Source of the DNA: Saccharopolyspora hordei
Lineage (GTDB): Bacteria; Actinomycetota; Actinomycetes; Mycobacteriales; Pseudonocardiaceae
Direction: 5' to 3'
Assembly (NCBI RefSeq): GCF_013410345.1
Contig: NZ_JACCFJ010000001.1
Location: 3,261,001-3,325,000, forward strand
Length of the DNA: 64,000 nucleotides
Shown: piece after piece, positions 49,489-57,480 of the stretch
Numbering within the stretch: position 1 is the stretch's first letter
How the letters are laid out: each line of letters opens with the position of its first letter
Program-made: the position numbers and the translations under genes
The notes under the pieces: generated by a model
What the model saw: only the letters and a program-made list of their open reading frames with translations
The model's database searches: none
What the model was told of the DNA's origin: nothing

Positions 49489-50286
49489 TCAGTCGCGGAA
49501 CGGGTCGTCGACGTGCTCGGCGATCTCGGCGACCGAGCCGATGACCTTGGTCGGCTGGTAGGGGTACCGCGCCGCGGTGCCGGCGTCGGAGAGCCCGGAG
49601 AGCACGAGGATGGTCTGCGTCCCGGACTCGATGCCGGAGCGCACGTCGGTGTCCATGCGGTCGCCGAGCACGATGGTGTGCTCGGAGTGCGCGCCCAGCG
49701 CCCGCAGCGCGTAGCGCATCATGAGCGGGTTCGGCTTGCCGATGAAGTACGGCGTCCGCCCGGTCACGCGTTCGATGAGCGCGGCGACGGCGCCGGTCGC
49801 GGGCAGGGACCCCTCCCAGCCGGGCCCTTTCTCGTCGGGGTTGGTGGCCAGGAACCGCGCGCCGGACTCCACCAGCCGGATGGCCCGGGTGATCGCCGCG
49901 AAGCTGTACGTGCGGGTCTCGCCGAGCACGACGTAGTCGGGGTCGTCGTCGGTGAGCACGTAGCCGACGTCGGTCAGCGCCGTGGTCAGCCCGGCCTCGC
50001 CCACGACGTAGGCGGACCCGCCGGGCCGCTGTTGGTCGAGGAACTGGGCGGTGGCCAGCGCGGAGCTCCAGATGGCCTCCTCGGGCACGTCCAGCCCGCA
50101 GGCCAGCAGCCGCGCCCGCTGGTCGTGCGGTGTCTCGACCGAGTCGTTGGTGAACACCAGGTGCGGGATCCCGTGGGCGCGCAGGGCGGCCAGGAACGCG
50201 GCCGCGCCGTCGGCGACGTGCTGCTCGTCGCGCATGAGCACGCCGTTGAGGTCCATCAGGTAGGTCCAGGCAGCTGCGTCGGTCAT
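49489..50286 (-). CDS. HAD-superfamily (class IIA, NagD-like) hydrolase with altered motif I
   Basis: A 265-residue HAD-IIA phosphatase-like protein. Motif I reads MDLNGVLMRD, so the nucleophile Asp is kept but the second Asp (general acid/base) is Asn. Motif II is in FTNDS, motif III in GKPNP and motif IV in GDRMDTDV, all intact. Family members hydrolyse sugar or nucleoside phosphates in the cytoplasm. The Asn change should slow turnover of the phosphoenzyme. It is not obviously connected to the steroid-like genes on either side. Confidence 0.87.
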   Translation of the reverse strand: MTDAAAWTYLMDLNGVLMRDEQHVADGAAAFLAALRAHGIPHLVFTNDSVETPHDQRARLLACGLDVPEEAIWSSALATAQFLDQQRPGGSAYVVGEAGLTTALTDVGYVLTDDDPDYVVLGETRTYSFAAITRAIRLVESGARFLATNPDEKGPGWEGSLPATGAVAALIERVTGRTPYFIGKPNPLMMRYALRALGAHSEHTIVLGDRMDTDVRSGIESGTQTILVLSGLSDAGTAARYPYQPTKVIGSVAEIAEHVDDPFRD

Positions 50287-50328
50287 GGACCCGATGGTCC
50301 GCCACGCGCGCCGGAACGGCGCCCTGGC

Positions 50329-51054
50329 TCACGCCCGGTGCGCGACGGCACGGAGCTGGTGCAGCACGGTCCAGCCGACCACGACCGCCACCAGGGTCGT
50401 CGTGGCCAGGCCGAGCCCCGCGACGCCGACCGCGGTCAGCACCGGCCCGGCCAGCGCGCCCCGGCGGCACCCAGCAGGTTCACGGCCAGGTCGGAGGTGC
50501 CCCGCAGCGCGGGGCGGTCGCGTTCGGCCGCAGGACACGGACCCCGCAGCGGGCCCGCCGGGTGCCTGCGCCGTCGCCGCTCGGGGCGGGCGGGGTGAGC
50601 GACCGCAGCCCGACGAGGTGGACGACCGCCGCCGCGGTCTGCGCGACCACGGTGAACGCGAAGGCACCGGTCAGCGTGGGCATGCCCAGCCACCGCCCGA
50701 CGGCCGCGCCCGGTTCGAGGAGGTGGGACCGGCCACCGCCCCGATCGTCGTCGCCCACACCACGAGGGACAGGTCGCGAGCGCGGGTGCCGGGAGTGGGC
50801 AGGTCGGTGGCCGCGAAGCGCGCCTGCAGGCCCACGGCGGTCCCCGAGCCGACGAGCGCGAGTCCGACGAGCAGGAGCGGGACGGTGGCGAGGGCGGCGG
50901 AGGCGATCGTGACGCAGGCACGGGCGCCGGACAGCGCCCCGCCGAGGGCCAGCGCGGTGCCGCGGCCGCGGGTGATGGCCACCCGCGCGAGCGGAACGGC
51001 GAACGCGGCGGCGCCGAGGGTGTTCATGGTGGCGGCCACCAGGAGCTCCGCCAC
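50329..51054 (-). pseudogene. Decayed MFS transporter gene
   Basis: Pieces of one actinobacterial MFS transporter are spread over three minus-strand frames. The 5' part (51054-50671) reads in one frame through ARFAATDLPTPGTRARDLSLVVWATTIGAVAGP; the sequence then continues in another frame as LLEPGAAVGRWLGMPTLTGAFAF to about 50590; after a gap the last helix (GPVLTAVGVAGLGLATTTLVAV) is in a third frame ending at 50329. Most of the C-terminal half is missing. At least two frameshifts and a deletion are needed to explain it. Confidence 0.8.
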
Positions 51055-51088
51055 GGCGGCGGGGGTCCGCGACGACCGACGCGCGGGG

Positions 51089-52306
51089 TCAGGGCAGGGT
51101 GCGGGCGATGAGGGCGGCGCGCAGGTGGGTCGCGTCGGTGGCGTCCGCCGGGTTGAGCCCGGTCAGCTCGCAGATCTTGCGCATGCGGTAGTCGACGGTG
51201 TTCGGGTGCACGTGCAGGCGGCTGGCGGTGCGGCGGCGGTTGAGGCCGGTGCCGAGGTGGGTGCGCAGCGTCTCCAGCAGGTCGGGTTCGCCCTCGAGGG
51301 GCCGCAGGCGCGCGGCCAGCACGTCGCGTGCCGGACCGGGGCGGGTCAGCTGGTAGTCCAGCGCGAGGTCGGCGAGCGTGTAGACCCCGGGCGGACGTCC
51401 CGCCACCGCCAGCCGGCGCAGCTCGTGCGCGGTGCGCGCGGCCTCGGGGATGCCGGGGACCGGGGCCGACACCGCCCCGACGGTCACGGCGGCGCCCGCC
51501 GCCTCGCCCGCGGCCAGCACGAAGTCGTGCACGCGCCGGTCCGGGTCGGCCGTGTCGTCGCGGGCGATGAGCACGACGCCGCCGTGCGCGGTGAGCCGGG
51601 ACAGCAGCGGTTGCGGCGACCGCAGCTCCAGTTCGGCGCGGAACCGGCGGAGCTTGCGCCACCGCGCGACGTCGGCGTTGGTGCCGGGGGCGGACTCGTC
51701 CGGGTGCGCCGCGAGCTCCACGTCGAGCACCGCGTAGCTGCCGGCCAGGCTCACCCCCAACCGGGCCGCCGCGTCGGCCGCGTCACCCCCGGTCAGCAGC
51801 GCCGACAGCAGGTCCTGCTTCGCGGCGTGCGCGTCGGCCAGGAAGGTGTCCCGCTCCTGGAAGTACACCGAAGCGGCCACCGTGGTGATCTCGCGCAGGT
51901 AGCGCAGCAGCACCTGCACCACCTCGACGAGGGTGCCCACGTCCTCGGGCCCGGCCTGCTCGCTGAAGTGCTCCCACGCCACCCGGACGCCCACGTTGTG
52001 CGCGTTGAGCACCGCCTCGATCGGCACGCCCTCCTCGGCCCGGTGCAGGATGTCCTCGCGCAGCTCCGCCAGCGCGTGGGGGTCGGGGGCGCCGCCGCCG
52101 CGCAGCATCCGGCCGACCATCGCCAGGCCCCGCTCGATGATCCGGGTGATGTCCCCGCGCAGTTCCTCCTCCGGGAGTTCGGCGTAGGCGGGCAGTTCCG
52201 CGACCAGCTGTGCGAGCACCGCGGGCACCAGCTCGGGCGCGGTGTCGGCGATGACCTGGTGCAGCGGTCGGCCGCGCCAGTCGAGCCCAGCGTTGGAGTT
52301 GATCAC
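51089..52306 (-). CDS. PucR/CdaR-family transcriptional regulator
   Basis: A 405-residue regulator with an N-terminal sensory region (residues 1 to about 160), a GGDEF-like middle part and the C-terminal PucR helix-turn-helix (ETLRTHLGTGLNRRRTASRLHVHPNTVDYRMRKICELTG). Proteins of this family activate catabolic genes. GTG 52306 has GGAGG about ten bases upstream. It is divergent from the Tat-exported FAD dehydrogenase, its likely target, through the 122-base region with two inverted repeats. Confidence 0.88.
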   Translation of the reverse strand: MINSNAGLDWRGRPLHQVIADTAPELVPAVLAQLVAELPAYAELPEEELRGDITRIIERGLAMVGRMLRGGGAPDPHALAELREDILHRAEEGVPIEAVLNAHNVGVRVAWEHFSEQAGPEDVGTLVEVVQVLLRYLREITTVAASVYFQERDTFLADAHAAKQDLLSALLTGGDAADAAARLGVSLAGSYAVLDVELAAHPDESAPGTNADVARWRKLRRFRAELELRSPQPLLSRLTAHGGVVLIARDDTADPDRRVHDFVLAAGEAAGAAVTVGAVSAPVPGIPEAARTAHELRRLAVAGRPPGVYTLADLALDYQLTRPGPARDVLAARLRPLEGEPDLLETLRTHLGTGLNRRRTASRLHVHPNTVDYRMRKICELTGLNPADATDATHLRAALIARTLP

Positions 52307-52335
52307 AACGACGACCTCCCAAGACTGGAGAACTC

Positions 52336-52394
52336 ACCATCCCCTTCCCGCGCGGGCGGGGTGCAGGATGGTAACCGGACTTCCTACTCGTAGG
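52336..52394. promoter_or_regulatory. Inverted repeats between PucR regulator and FAD dehydrogenase
   Basis: ACCATCC (52336-52342) pairs with GGATGGT (52366-52372), and CCTAC-TC-GTAGG (52383-52394) forms a second palindrome 35 bases before the dehydrogenase ATG. Either could be the PucR-type binding site; the first could also be a leader hairpin. Confidence 0.4.
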
Positions 52395-52428
52395 TAACTT
52401 GCTGCACGTCGTCGATCCCGGGGTTGCC

Positions 52429-54222
52429 ATGGACTCTCCAGAGAAGGGCCGGATCAGCCGACGCTCCGTGCTCATCACCGGCGGTGCGGCCGCGGTGAGC
52501 GCCGCTGCGTGGCCGGGGACCGCCGCCGCCGCACCGGTGGGCGGTTCCGGCGCCGACGCCGACGCGATCGTGGTGGGCGCCGGACTTGCCGGGTTGGTGG
52601 CCACCTCGGAACTGGTGGCCGCCGGCCGCAAGGTCCTGCTGCTGGACCAGGAACCGGAGGCGAGCCTCGGCGGGCAGGCCTTCTGGTCGCTCGGCGGGCT
52701 GTTCTTCATCGACTCCGAGGAGCAGCGGTTGGCGGGGATCAGCGACTCGCTGGAGCTGGCCCGCGCGGACTGGTTCGGCAACGCCGGTTTCGACCGCGAC
52801 CCCGACGACCCGCTGGGCGAGGACCACTGGGCCGCGCGGTGGGCCGACGCCTACCTGGAGTTCGCCGCGACCGAGAAGCGCGCTTGGCTGCACGGGATGG
52901 GCGTGCGCTGGGTGCCGTACGTCGGCTGGGCCGAGCGGGGTGGGCAGCTCGCGGACGGGCCGGGCAACTCGGTCCCGCGCTTCCACCTCACGCTCGGCAC
53001 CGGGCCCGGGGTGGTGGAGCCGTTCGAGAAGAAGGTACGCGAAGCCGCTGAGCGCGGCCTGGTCTCGTTCCGCTTCCGCCACCAGGTGGACGAGCTGACG
53101 GTCACCGGCGGCCGCGTCGACGGTGTGCGGGGCGGTGTCCTGGAACCCAGCGACGCACCGCGCGGGACTCCCAGTTCTCGCACCAGGGTCGGGGACTTCG
53201 AGCTGCACGCCCCGGTCGTGGTCGTCACCTCCGGCGGCATCGGCGGCAACCACGACCTGGTCCGGCAGAACTGGCCCGAGTGGCTGGGAGAACCGCCGAA
53301 GCGCATGGTGACCGGCGTCCCGGCCCACGTGGACGGCCGCATGCTGGCGATCAGCGAGCGGGCCGGGGCCCGGCTGGTCAACCGGGACCGGATGTGGCAC
53401 TACACGGAAGGCTTGATCAACCACAGCCCGATCTGGCCCGGTCACGGCATCCGGGTGCTGGCCGCGCCCTCGTCGCTGTGGTTCGACGCCCGCGGCCGCC
53501 GGTTCCCGAACCCCGGCATCCCCAGCTACGACACGCTCGGCACGCTCAAGCTCATCCAGGACACCGGCTACGACCACTCCTGGTTCGTGCTCAACAAGCG
53601 GATCATCGACAAGGAGTTCGTGCTCTCCGGGTCCGAGCAGAACCCCGAGCTGACCCGCAAGGACCTCGCGGGCTACCTGGCGAGCCGGCTGCTCAACGAC
53701 ACGCCGCCACCGGTGAAGGCGTTCCTGGACCGCGGCGAGGACTTCGTCACCGCCTCGACGGTGCCCGAGCTGGTGGCCGGGATGAACCGGTTGGTCGGGG
53801 CGGACCTCATCGACGCCGGCGAGCTGGAGCACCAGATCGTGTTGCGGGACCGCCAGGTGGACAACAACTTCACCAAGGACGACCAGATCATGGGCATCCG
53901 CAACTCGCTGGCCTACCTCGGCGACAGCGTCGTGCGCACCACGCCCCTGCACAAGGTCCTGGACCCGGCGGCGGGCCCGCTCATCGCGATCCGGATGAAC
54001 ATCCTGACCCGCAAGACGCTCGGCGGTCTGCAGACCGACCTGTCCGGCCGCGTCCTGGACGCGCAGGCCCAGCCGATCCCCGGCCTGTACGCCGCGGGTG
54101 AGGTGGCGGGCTTCGGCGGCGGTGGGGTGCACGGCTACCGCGCGCTGGAAGGCACCTTCCTCGGCGGCTGCCTGTTCTCCGGTCGCCAGGCGGGCCGGGC
54201 CGCGGCCGAGGCGACGGCCTGA
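52429..54222 (+). CDS. Tat-exported FAD-binding dehydrogenase, 3-ketosteroid dehydrogenase/fumarate reductase family
   Basis: A 597-residue flavoprotein. The N-terminus is a twin-arginine signal: GRISRRSVLITGG, then an alanine-rich hydrophobic core ending in AAAAPVGG, so the folded enzyme should be exported. The FAD motif VVGAGLAGLVA follows near residue 47, the GGQAFWSLGG loop after it and the C-terminal GLYAAGEVAGFGGGGVHGYRALEGTFLGGCLFSG completes the FAD site. It belongs to the family of KstD, flavocytochrome c and mycobacterial Rv0785-like dehydrogenases. The substrate is not certain, but steroid neighbours suggest Delta1-type dehydrogenation. ATG 52429 has no ribosome site; a TTG at 52399 is in frame. 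Confidence 0.83.
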   Translation: MDSPEKGRISRRSVLITGGAAAVSAAAWPGTAAAAPVGGSGADADAIVVGAGLAGLVATSELVAAGRKVLLLDQEPEASLGGQAFWSLGGLFFIDSEEQRLAGISDSLELARADWFGNAGFDRDPDDPLGEDHWAARWADAYLEFAATEKRAWLHGMGVRWVPYVGWAERGGQLADGPGNSVPRFHLTLGTGPGVVEPFEKKVREAAERGLVSFRFRHQVDELTVTGGRVDGVRGGVLEPSDAPRGTPSSRTRVGDFELHAPVVVVTSGGIGGNHDLVRQNWPEWLGEPPKRMVTGVPAHVDGRMLAISERAGARLVNRDRMWHYTEGLINHSPIWPGHGIRVLAAPSSLWFDARGRRFPNPGIPSYDTLGTLKLIQDTGYDHSWFVLNKRIIDKEFVLSGSEQNPELTRKDLAGYLASRLLNDTPPPVKAFLDRGEDFVTASTVPELVAGMNRLVGADLIDAGELEHQIVLRDRQVDNNFTKDDQIMGIRNSLAYLGDSVVRTTPLHKVLDPAAGPLIAIRMNILTRKTLGGLQTDLSGRVLDAQAQPIPGLYAAGEVAGFGGGGVHGYRALEGTFLGGCLFSGRQAGRAAAEATA

Positions 54223-54278
54223 GCGGGAGTCCACTGAGGACGGACCGGGGCGCCGCGGCGGTGCCTCGGGCGCGGTGC

Positions 54279-54884
54279 CTAGCGGGCCACCAGCGGACCG
54301 ATGAGCAGCCGGGCCGCCCGCCGGATGTCGGCCTCGGCCTGCTCGACCGGGGTCTTGCCGCTGAGGCTGGAGACGAGCACCCCCCACCAGCTGTAGACGA
54401 GCAGGCGGACGGTGCTGCGCACGTCCTCGTCGGGCGCGACGCGGCTCAGGGTACGCAGGATCGCCCGGTACAGCGCCGAATCCCCTTCCGGGGCGCCGAA
54501 GGGCTCCAGCGCGTAGCGGGCGGCGGTGCTCTGCACCATCGCCGCGCAGAGCCGGGGCCGGCGCAGCAGCTCGTGGCACGACGACACCAGCACCTCCCCG
54601 ATGTCGGCCACCAGGTCCTCGCCGCCGGCCGGGCTCAGCCGGTCCACGAACGCGCTGAGCTGCTCCTCGAAGACCGCGGCGAACAGGTGCGTCTTGGACG
54701 GGAAGTAGCGGTAGAGCGTGCCGATGGCCACCCCGGCGTCCTTGGCCACCTCGTTCATCTGCACGCGGTCGAAGTCCGCCGTGGCGCCGAGTTCCGCGGC
54801 GGCGTGGAGGATGCGGTCGCGGCGCGCGACCTGCCCCTCGGACACCGGCGATGCGGGAGGGCGTGGTCCGGCGATCCTCGCCAC
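54279..54884 (-). CDS. TetR-family regulator, KstR-like
   Basis: A 201-residue TetR regulator. The DNA-binding part (RDRILHAAAELGATADFDRVQMNEVAKDAGVAIGTLYRYFPSKTHLF) and the C-terminal helix ending RRAARLLIG resemble KstR, the cholesterol-catabolism repressor of mycobacteria. GTG 54884 is chosen because GGGGGAAGA precedes it and it gives KstR-like length; the frame stays open far upstream without a ribosome site. It is convergent with the FAD dehydrogenase. I do not see a KstR consensus site (TnnAACnnGTTnnA) in the nearby intergenic regions. Confidence 0.85.
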   Translation of the reverse strand: MARIAGPRPPASPVSEGQVARRDRILHAAAELGATADFDRVQMNEVAKDAGVAIGTLYRYFPSKTHLFAAVFEEQLSAFVDRLSPAGGEDLVADIGEVLVSSCHELLRRPRLCAAMVQSTAARYALEPFGAPEGDSALYRAILRTLSRVAPDEDVRSTVRLLVYSWWGVLVSSLSGKTPVEQAEADIRRAARLLIGPLVAR

Positions 54885-55100
54885 TCTTCCCCCCCCTGTT
54901 CCGGTCACGCGTGGTCTGCTCCCAGGGTAGGGCAGGCGCTGCTGCTGACCGCCCGGGAGGAGGGCTCCGCGCACCGGCTCGCCCGCACCGCGCCGCCGCA
55001 CGGTGCTGGGGGGATCCGCCGGTCGTCCCGATCTGGCGGGGTCGCAACGCTGTTCCCGGGAAGGACCGTAGGAGCGGGCGAGTGCGTCCGGGCCGGTCCG

Positions 55101-55115
55101 TCCCGCCCAGCGGGA
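55101..55115. promoter_or_regulatory. IclR-type palindrome, copy 3
   Basis: TCCCGCCCAGCGGGA, differing from copy 2 only at two central bases. It lies between the IclR stop and the TetR gene, 217 bases upstream of the latter. Confidence 0.4.
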
Positions 55116-55129
55116 CCCGGGGTGCACCG

Positions 55130-55984
55130 CTACGACTGGTCGTCGCTGACCGCGGCCAGGCGGCGCGCGGGCCCGCGCGGGAGGGTGACGTCCTCGCGCG
55201 GCGGGGCCGAGGACCCGAACAGCTCGGCCGACACGGCGTGGGCGGCCTGCACGACGAGGGGAGCGACGCGCTCCAGCGGCGCTCGCGCGTCACCGACGAG
55301 CGAGATCGCCGCGACCGGGCCGTCCTCGCCGCGCAGCGCCATGCCCACGCAGCCGACCTTCGAGAAGCACTCGCCGCGCTCGAACGCCAGCCCGCGGCGC
55401 CGCCGGATCCGGTCCAGCTCCTGGTGCAGGACGGCGAGATCGGTGATGCTGCGCGGGGTGCGGCGCACCGCGCCGGCGTACTCGGCGTCGACGCGTTCCG
55501 GTGGCAGCCACGCGAGCATCGCCTTGCCGAGCGCGGTGCAGTGCGCGGGAGCCCGGCCGCCGACGCGGGAGGGCACCTCCACCGCGGACCGGCCCCCGAC
55601 CTTGTCGAGGTAGTACACGTCGGTGCCGGTGAGGACCGCGAGGTGCACGACCAGGTCGGTGCGGATCGCCAGGTCGTGGAGCACCGGTGCGGCCGCGCTG
55701 CGCAGGGCGTTCTGCGCGGGCTCGCGGCCGCCGAGGCCGAGCGCGCGCCCGCCCAGCCGGTACCCGGCGTTCGTGTGCTCGAGCCACCGCAAGCGGACGA
55801 GCTGGTCCAGGATCCGGTGCGCCGTGGAACGGGGGAGCCGGGTCCGCCGGGTGACGTCCTCCAGCGTCCGGTGGGTGTGCGGGTGCTCGAACAGGTCCAG
55901 GATCAGCGTCATCCGCTCCACCATGGACGGCGGGACCGGCCGCTCGACTGCCGACTCGGCACTCGTCCTCATCGTCGAGGCCAT
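55130..55984 (-). CDS. IclR-family transcriptional regulator
   Basis: A 284-residue IclR protein. The winged helix is at residues about 20-80 (VERMTLILDLFEHPHTHRTLEDVTRRTRLPRSTAHRILDQL), then the effector domain with HCTALGKAMLAWLPPE and RRRRGLAFERGECFSKVGCVG. ATG 55984 is chosen for AGAGG upstream. An AT-rich palindrome lies 23 bases before the start, and the TCCCGCTGAGCGGGA-like palindromes in the steroid-like island make this its probable regulator. It is divergent from the degenerate SDR and ketosteroid isomerase genes. Confidence 0.88.
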   Translation of the reverse strand: MASTMRTSAESAVERPVPPSMVERMTLILDLFEHPHTHRTLEDVTRRTRLPRSTAHRILDQLVRLRWLEHTNAGYRLGGRALGLGGREPAQNALRSAAAPVLHDLAIRTDLVVHLAVLTGTDVYYLDKVGGRSAVEVPSRVGGRAPAHCTALGKAMLAWLPPERVDAEYAGAVRRTPRSITDLAVLHQELDRIRRRRGLAFERGECFSKVGCVGMALRGEDGPVAAISLVGDARAPLERVAPLVVQAAHAVSAELFGSSAPPREDVTLPRGPARRLAAVSDDQS

Positions 55985-56006
55985 GCCACACCTCTCGATC
56001 GGCAGG

Positions 56007-56018
56007 ATTGAAATCAAT
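56007..56018 (-). promoter_or_regulatory. AT-rich palindrome upstream of the IclR gene
   Basis: ATTGA-AA-TCAAT, in a rare AT-rich patch 23 bases before the IclR start. Candidate autoregulatory site or promoter core. Confidence 0.4.
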
Positions 56019-56127
56019 TCTAGTGCACGCTAGCAGCGACGGACGCGGGCCGGAAGCATCCGAACGGCGAAAACCCCTGTGCCGGACCGGGAGTCCGGTG
56101 ACAGACGGTGGACAGGGTCCTGCTCCG

Positions 56128-56142
56128 TTCCGCTCAGCAGGA
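56128..56142 (+). promoter_or_regulatory. IclR-type palindrome, copy 4
   Basis: TTCCGCTCAGCAGGA, 140 bases before the degenerate SDR gene, matching the motif with a few changes in the right arm. Confidence 0.45.
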
Positions 56143-56281
56143 CTGCGCGTTGCGCAGGCGGAGCCGTTGCCCTACCGTCGCGCGCGCCGGGGTGGTGACC
56201 GGGGTCCGGACCTGCGACGCGTCCACAGTGGACCACATGTTGTCCCGGGGTGGCTGGAACGGTTCCGCTGGAGGGAGTCCC

Positions 56282-57064
56282 ATGCCCAGTGCGCAGGAGG
56301 TGTTCGGCGGTGGTCTCGCCGTGGTGACCGGTGCCGGGGAGGGCATCGGTGCCGGGGCGGTGCGCCACCTGGTCGGCGACCTCGGCATGACCGTCGTCGC
56401 CGCCGACTCCGACGAGACCGCGGTGCACCGGCTCGCCGCCGCGCTGGGCGAGCGTGTGGTGCCGCGCGTCGTCGACGTCCGCGACGCCGACGCGGTGGAC
56501 CGGCTGGCCTGCCAGGTGGAGGAGGAGCTCGGGCCCGTCCGGCTGCTGCTCACCGGCGCCCAGGTCGAGCAGTCCAGCTACCTGTGGGACGTGCCGACGC
56601 TGGACTGGCAGCGGGTCGTGGACGTCGGCATCAGCGCCGCCTTCCACGGCATCCGGGCGTTCCTGCCGAGCATGATCTCCTCCGGGCAGCACGCCCACGT
56701 GCTCGCGCTCGCCCCGACCGGAGCCGTCACCGCGGTGCCCCGGCGCGGCCCGTGCACCCTGAGCACGCACGCGGTGCTGGCCATGGTCGAGTGCCTGCAC
56801 CAGGAGATCGCCGAGGTCGGCGCGGACGTGGCGGTCTCCGCGGTGCTGCCGGGGCCGGTGGCGTCCGGTGACCCCCGTGAGGCCGCGGACCCGTCGGCGA
56901 TGAGCGCCGACGACGCCGCGCGGACCGTCGTCGCGCAGGCCGCGCGCGGCGAGTTCTACATCGCCACCCACCCCGAGGTGCACGAGGCGCTGGCCGCGCG
57001 CGCCGGGCAGCTGGCCAACCGGCGCGCCCCGATCACCGCGCAGCACGCCGGGCTGCCCGGGTGA
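56282..57064 (+). CDS. SDR-fold protein lacking the catalytic residues
   Basis: A 260-residue SDR. The nucleotide motif TGAGEGIG (near residue 18) and the strand VVDVRDADAVDRL are kept, so cofactor binding is likely. The NNAG motif is replaced by LTGAQ, the catalytic-Ser strand reads LALAPTGA, and the Tyr-x-x-x-Lys site reads CTLST, so all three catalytic positions are lost. The reading frame is long and intact and has a good ribosome site (GGAGGGAG), which argues against a pseudogene. It lies 25 bases before the ketosteroid isomerase gene and could act as a binding protein, regulator or partner subunit. Confidence 0.82.
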   Translation: MPSAQEVFGGGLAVVTGAGEGIGAGAVRHLVGDLGMTVVAADSDETAVHRLAAALGERVVPRVVDVRDADAVDRLACQVEEELGPVRLLLTGAQVEQSSYLWDVPTLDWQRVVDVGISAAFHGIRAFLPSMISSGQHAHVLALAPTGAVTAVPRRGPCTLSTHAVLAMVECLHQEIAEVGADVAVSAVLPGPVASGDPREAADPSAMSADDAARTVVAQAARGEFYIATHPEVHEALAARAGQLANRRAPITAQHAGLPG

Positions 57065-57089
57065 CGGCAGCCGATCCGAGGAGGGACCT

Positions 57090-57464
57090 GTGCCGGAGCC
57101 GTCCGTGATCCGCGACGTCGTCGCGCGCTACGTCGAGGGACTGGCGTCGGGGAACGCGGCGGACGTCGCGGCGCTCTACGCGCCCGAGGCCACGCTCGAG
57201 GACCCGGTGGGCAGCGGGGTCCACCGCGGCCGGGACGCGATCACCGCGTTCTACGCCGACGTCGAGCGGGTGCGGATGCGCACCGACCTGCTCGCGGTGC
57301 GGGTGGCCGGGGACAGCGCCGCCTTCCACTTCCGGGTGCGCACCGAACTCCCGGACGGCGCGGTGGAGGTCGAACCGATCGACGTCATGACCTTCGACGA
57401 AGACGGGCGGATCACCAGCATGCGGGCGTTCTGGTCGCCCGAGGACGTGCACCCCGCCGCGTGA
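57090..57464 (+). CDS. Delta5-3-ketosteroid isomerase
   Basis: A 124-residue alpha+beta-cone protein of the KSI/SnoaL fold. Y14, D38 (LEDPVG) and D98 (EPID) match the oxyanion-hole tyrosine, general base and second aspartate of Comamonas ketosteroid isomerase at nearly the same numbers, and the MRAFWSPEDVHPAA end also corresponds. It shifts the C5-C6 double bond of 3-oxosteroids into conjugation. GTG 57090 follows GAGGAGGGA. Together with the HSD-like, KstD-like and OYE genes it supports a steroid role for the island. A hairpin directly follows. Confidence 0.88.
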   Translation: MPEPSVIRDVVARYVEGLASGNAADVAALYAPEATLEDPVGSGVHRGRDAITAFYADVERVRMRTDLLAVRVAGDSAAFHFRVRTELPDGAVEVEPIDVMTFDEDGRITSMRAFWSPEDVHPAA

Positions 57465-57480
57465 CCGGGCGGGCGCCCGG
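57465..57480 (+). terminator. Hairpin after the ketosteroid isomerase
   Basis: CCGGGC-GGGC-GCCCGG, a 6-bp stem on a tetraloop, starting at the base after the stop codon. Confidence 0.55.

Noticed and set aside
52384-55293. Minus-strand open frame of about 970 codons across the FAD dehydrogenase and TetR genes
   Set aside because: Shadow frame; both overlapped genes have strong family motifs.
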